A model generated the notes under the pieces. The model ran no database searches and was not told where the DNA came from. It saw nothing but the letters and a program-made list of their open reading frames with translations. Below are positions 61,120-64,000 of a stretch of DNA of 64,000 bases, piece by piece; position 1 is the first letter of the stretch, and each line of letters starts with the position of its first letter. The position numbers were made by a program, and so were the translations under genes. Source of the DNA: Candidatus Methylomirabilota bacterium (GTDB lineage Bacteria > Methylomirabilota > Methylomirabilia > Rokubacteriales > CSP1-6); assembly GCA_035764725.1 (NCBI GenBank), contig DASTYT010000142.1, positions 1 through 64,000 on the forward strand, written 5' to 3'.

Positions 61120-64000
61120 GGGATGGCCCTCCGCCGGCGGGGGACGCCGACCCGTTCGGGACGGCGGGGGCGGCCGCGCGTCCGGGGCGGGCCGCGAAGT
61201 GCTCGAGCGTGCGCCACCGCTCGTGGGCGTCCGCCTCCGCCGCCTCGAGGAGCCGCGCCGCCGTCTCCGGGTCGCGGTGGGCGAGCATGGTGTAGCGCGT
61301 CTCGTTGTAGAGGTACTGACGCAGCGGCATCGACGGCGGCTTCGAGTCGAGCTGTAGGGGATTGAGCCCCTGGGCGGCCAGCGCCGGGTCGTGCCGGAAG
61401 AGCGGCCAGTGGCCGGAGAGCATGGCGGCCTTCTGCTGATCCGCGCCGTGACGCAGATCGTAGCCGTGGGCGATGCAGGGGCTGTAGGCGATGATCAGCG
61501 CGGGGCCCCGATACGCCTCGGCCTCGCGGAAGGCGCGCAGCGTCTGCGTGTCCTGCGCCCCCATGGCGACCTGGGCCACGTACACGCTGCCGTAGGTCAT
61601 GGCCATCAGGGCCAGGTCCTTCTTCCGCGCGCGCTTGCCGCCGGCGGCGAACTTCGCCACCGCGCCGCGCGGGGTGGACTTGGACATCTGGCCGCCGGTG
61701 TTCGAGTAGACTTCAGTGTCCAGTACCAGCACGTTCACGTCGCGGCCCGAGGCGAGCACGTGGTCGAGCCCGCCGCCTCCGATGTCGTACGCCCACCCGT
61801 CGCCACCCACGATCCACACGGTGGTGCGCACGAGCCCGTCGGCCAGGTCGTGGAGGGCCCGCGCCTCCGGCGTGGCGACGTCGCGAAGCCGCTCGCGCAG
61901 CTGCGCGACGCGCTCCCGCTGGAGGCGGATGCCCGCGTCGTCGGTCTGCTCCGCGTGGAGCAGCGCCTCGGCGAGGCCGCCCAGCCGGGGCGCCAGGCTC
62001 TCGACCAGCGCCCGCGCCTGCTCGGCGCGGTGGTCCAGGGCAAGCCGCATGCCGAGGCCGAACTCGGCATTGTCTTCGAAGAGCGAGTTGGCCCAGCCCG
62101 GTCCCCGTCCGTTCCGGTCCACCGCCCACGGCGTGGTGGGCTGGCTGCCGCCGTAGATCGAGGAGCAGCCGGTGGCATTCGCCACGAGCGCGTGGTCGCC
62201 CACGAGCTGGGTCATGAGCTTGAGATAGGGAGTCTCGCCACAGCCTGCACACGCGCCCGAGAACTCGAAGAGCGGCTCGAGGAGCTGGACGTCCTTCACC
62301 TGGCCGTGGTTGAGCGCCTCGCGGTCGGGGGCGGGAAGGCCGAGGAAGAACTGCCAGTTGACCGACTCCGCCTCGCGAAGGACCCGCATGGGCTCCATGT
62401 TGATGGCGCGGTGACGGACTTCGCTCTTGCTCTTGGCCGGGCAGACCTCCACGCAGAGCCCGCAGCCCGTGCAGTCCTCGGGGGAGACCTGCAGCGTGTA
62501 GCGATGGCCGGATAGCTCTCGCCACCGCGCAGGGGCGGACTTGAACGTGGGCGGGGCGCCGGCGAGCCGGTCCGGAGTGTACACGGTAGCGCGGATCACG
62601 GCGTGCGGGCACACGAGCACGCACTTGCCGCACTGGATGCAGAGGCTCTCGTCCCAGACGGGGATCTCGCCGGCGATGCCCCGTTTCTCCCACCGCGCGG
62701 TGGCGCTCGGGTAGACGCCGTCGGCGGGGAAGGCGCTTACCGGCAGACGATCACCCTCGCCGAGGATAATGGGCGCGCTCACGCGCCGGACGAAGTCCGG
62801 GGCCTCGGCGCCCACCGGGGCCAGGCGCTCGACGGCGCTCGTGATCCGCAAAGGGATGGCGACCTCGTGGAGGTGATCCAGCGTGGCGTCGACCGCCGCA
62901 AAGTTCTTCCGCACCACTGCCTCACCGCGCTTGCCGTAGGTCTTCTCGATCGACCGCTTGATCGCCGCCACCGCCTCCGCCCGCGGCAGCACCCCGCTGA
63001 CCGCGAAGAAGCAAGTCTGCATGACGGTGTTGACGCGGCCGCCCATGCCGGTTTCCCGGGCCACGCGATGGCCGTCGATCACGAAGAGCCGCAGCCCCTT
63101 GTCGAGGATGGCCGCCTGGACGGGCCGCGGCAGATGGTCCCACACCTCTGCCGGTCCCCAGCGGCTGTTGACCAGGAACACCGCGCCCGGCTCCGCGACG
63201 GCCAGCACGTCCAGGCGCTCCAGGAGGCCGAACTGATGGCAGGCCACGAAGCTGGCGCGACCGATGAGATAGCTCGACCGGATGGGGCGTGGCCCGAAGC
63301 GCAGGTGGGAAACCGTCATGGAGCCCGACTTCTTCGAGTCGTAGACGAAGTAGCCCTGGGCGTAGGCGTCCGTCTCCTCACCGATGATCTTGATGGAGTT
63401 CTTGTTGGCGCCCACCGTGCCGTCCGCGCCAAGCCCATAGAAGACGGCCCGCACCGTGCCGGGGTCCTCGGTGGAGAAGGCGGAATCCCAGTCGAGTGCG
63501 AGATGGGTGACGTCGTCGACGATCCCCACCGTGAAGCGGCGCCGCGGCGCCGGGCGCGCCAGCTCGTCGACCACCGCCTTCACCATGGCGGGCGTGAACT
63601 CCTTCGAGCCCAGCCCGTAGCGGCCTCCGATCACGCGCGGCGCTGGCCGTCCCGCCTCGGCGGCCTCCTGGAGGGCGGAGACCACGTCGAGGTAGAGCGG
63701 CTCGCCGACGCTGCCCGGCTCCTTGGTGCGGTCGAGCACGGCAACCGCCCGCGTGGTGGGCGGCAGCGCGGCCAGGAAGTGCTCGACGGAGAACGGTCGG
63801 TACAGGCGGACCTTGAGGAGGCCGACCTTCGCCCCGTCGCGGCTCAGGCGCTCCACTGTCTCGTGGGCGGTCTCCGCGCCCGAGCCCATACAGACGATCA
63901 CGCGCTCGGCGTCGGCCGCGCCCACATAGTCGAAGAGCCGGTAGCGCCGGCCGGTGAGGCGCGCGAGCCGCTCGAGCGCGCCCTCCACGACGCTGGGCAG
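61112..64000 (-). CDS. nifJ: Pyruvate:ferredoxin (flavodoxin) oxidoreductase, partial
   Basis: At least 962 aa of a typical ~1190; the N-terminus is beyond the window's right edge and the frame stays open to 64000. It decarboxylates pyruvate to acetyl-CoA and reduces ferredoxin or flavodoxin. From the visible start: domain II (VIVCMGSGAETAHETV), domain III (YFVYDSKKSGSMTVSHLRFGP), two 4Fe-4S motifs (CIQCGKCVLVCPHAV and CTGCGLCVEVCPAKS), a proximal-cluster Cys pair (ACAGCGETPYLKL) and the TPP region (GDGWAYDIGGGGLDHVL; LDTEVYSNTGGQMSKSTPRGAVAKFA). It heads a PFOR-DHOD-malic enzyme set, which would generate pyruvate and reduced ferredoxin. Confidence 0.96.
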   Translation of the reverse strand: MPSVVEGALERLARLTGRRYRLFDYVGAADAERVIVCMGSGAETAHETVERLSRDGAKVGLLKVRLYRPFSVEHFLAALPPTTRAVAVLDRTKEPGSVGEPLYLDVVSALQEAAEAGRPAPRVIGGRYGLGSKEFTPAMVKAVVDELARPAPRRRFTVGIVDDVTHLALDWDSAFSTEDPGTVRAVFYGLGADGTVGANKNSIKIIGEETDAYAQGYFVYDSKKSGSMTVSHLRFGPRPIRSSYLIGRASFVACHQFGLLERLDVLAVAEPGAVFLVNSRWGPAEVWDHLPRPVQAAILDKGLRLFVIDGHRVARETGMGGRVNTVMQTCFFAVSGVLPRAEAVAAIKRSIEKTYGKRGEAVVRKNFAAVDATLDHLHEVAIPLRITSAVERLAPVGAEAPDFVRRVSAPIILGEGDRLPVSAFPADGVYPSATARWEKRGIAGEIPVWDESLCIQCGKCVLVCPHAVIRATVYTPDRLAGAPPTFKSAPARWRELSGHRYTLQVSPEDCTGCGLCVEVCPAKSKSEVRHRAINMEPMRVLREAESVNWQFFLGLPAPDREALNHGQVKDVQLLEPLFEFSGACAGCGETPYLKLMTQLVGDHALVANATGCSSIYGGSQPTTPWAVDRNGRGPGWANSLFEDNAEFGLGMRLALDHRAEQARALVESLAPRLGGLAEALLHAEQTDDAGIRLQRERVAQLRERLRDVATPEARALHDLADGLVRTTVWIVGGDGWAYDIGGGGLDHVLASGRDVNVLVLDTEVYSNTGGQMSKSTPRGAVAKFAAGGKRARKKDLALMAMTYGSVYVAQVAMGAQDTQTLRAFREAEAYRGPALIIAYSPCIAHGYDLRHGADQQKAAMLSGHWPLFRHDPALAAQGLNPLQLDSKPPSMPLRQYLYNETRYTMLAHRDPETAARLLEAAEADAHERWRTLEHFAARPGRAAAPAVPNGSASPAGGGPSHA

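Overview
The window is a dense, high-GC bacterial chromosome segment with about 58 protein-coding genes, one tRNA and very short intergenic gaps. Many genes are coupled by 1-4 base ATGA, GTGA or TAATG overlaps. The mix points to an environmental Gram-negative such as Candidatus Rokubacteria (Methylomirabilota) or a similar soil lineage: luciferase-like flavin oxidoreductases, an orphan ABC_sub_bind protein, PEP-CTERM machinery, a NifJ-type PFOR, a membrane pyrophosphatase and outer-membrane barrels. The taxonomy is an inference from gene content; no rRNA is present.

Layout. 1-83: tail of a phosphatase/sulfatase-like gene. 161-235: tRNA-Thr(CGT). 215-8730: a probable integrated island. The last 22 bases at the tRNA 3' end are duplicated exactly at 8709-8730, and everything between is one leftward gene set. 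Its promoter-proximal genes form a lanthipeptide-like system: a 142-aa Cys-rich-tailed precursor, an APH-like kinase and a HopA1-LanC fusion. Three accessory genes follow: a divergent phospholipase-C-like protein, a beta-sandwich protein and an Lgt-like membrane enzyme. This is the best candidate for an undescribed system.

8783-16224: a Rap1a/Tai-like secreted protein, a coiled-coil protein, a frameshifted remnant, an HpaB-type monooxygenase, an amidase lipoprotein with a coupled barrel, alanine dehydrogenase and a membrane protein. 16396-21958: an arsenic/organoarsenical locus (arsR, arsI-like, aquaporin, arsN-like acetyltransferase, arsC, two MFS carriers and a second GNAT). 21903-29874: trehalose-from-glycogen genes (treZ, glgX, treY) and a glycosyltransferase.

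29890-39851: an LLM oxidoreductase, a duplicated outer-membrane barrel, a small lipoprotein, a dehydrogenase, LD-carboxypeptidase, an orphan ABC-binding protein, and a PrsT-like TPR lipoprotein divergent from a PEP-CTERM protein that has a sigma-54-like promoter. 39984-49730: an acyl-CoA-dehydrogenase-like flavoprotein, two membrane proteins, a cyclase-ATPase-TPR regulator, a CoA transferase whose A subunit carries an in-frame TGA, and a divergent membrane pyrophosphatase.

49922-64000: a small Cys/His protein, an ECF sigma/ChrR-like pair, an LLM oxidoreductase, a TPR protein and hydrolase, and a coupled operon of thiolase, LLM oxidoreductase, four-rhodanese protein and mercaptopyruvate sulfurtransferase. 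Last comes a leftward set of PFOR (cut by the window edge), a DHOD-like protein and malic enzyme. No CRISPR array, insertion sequence or rRNA was seen.
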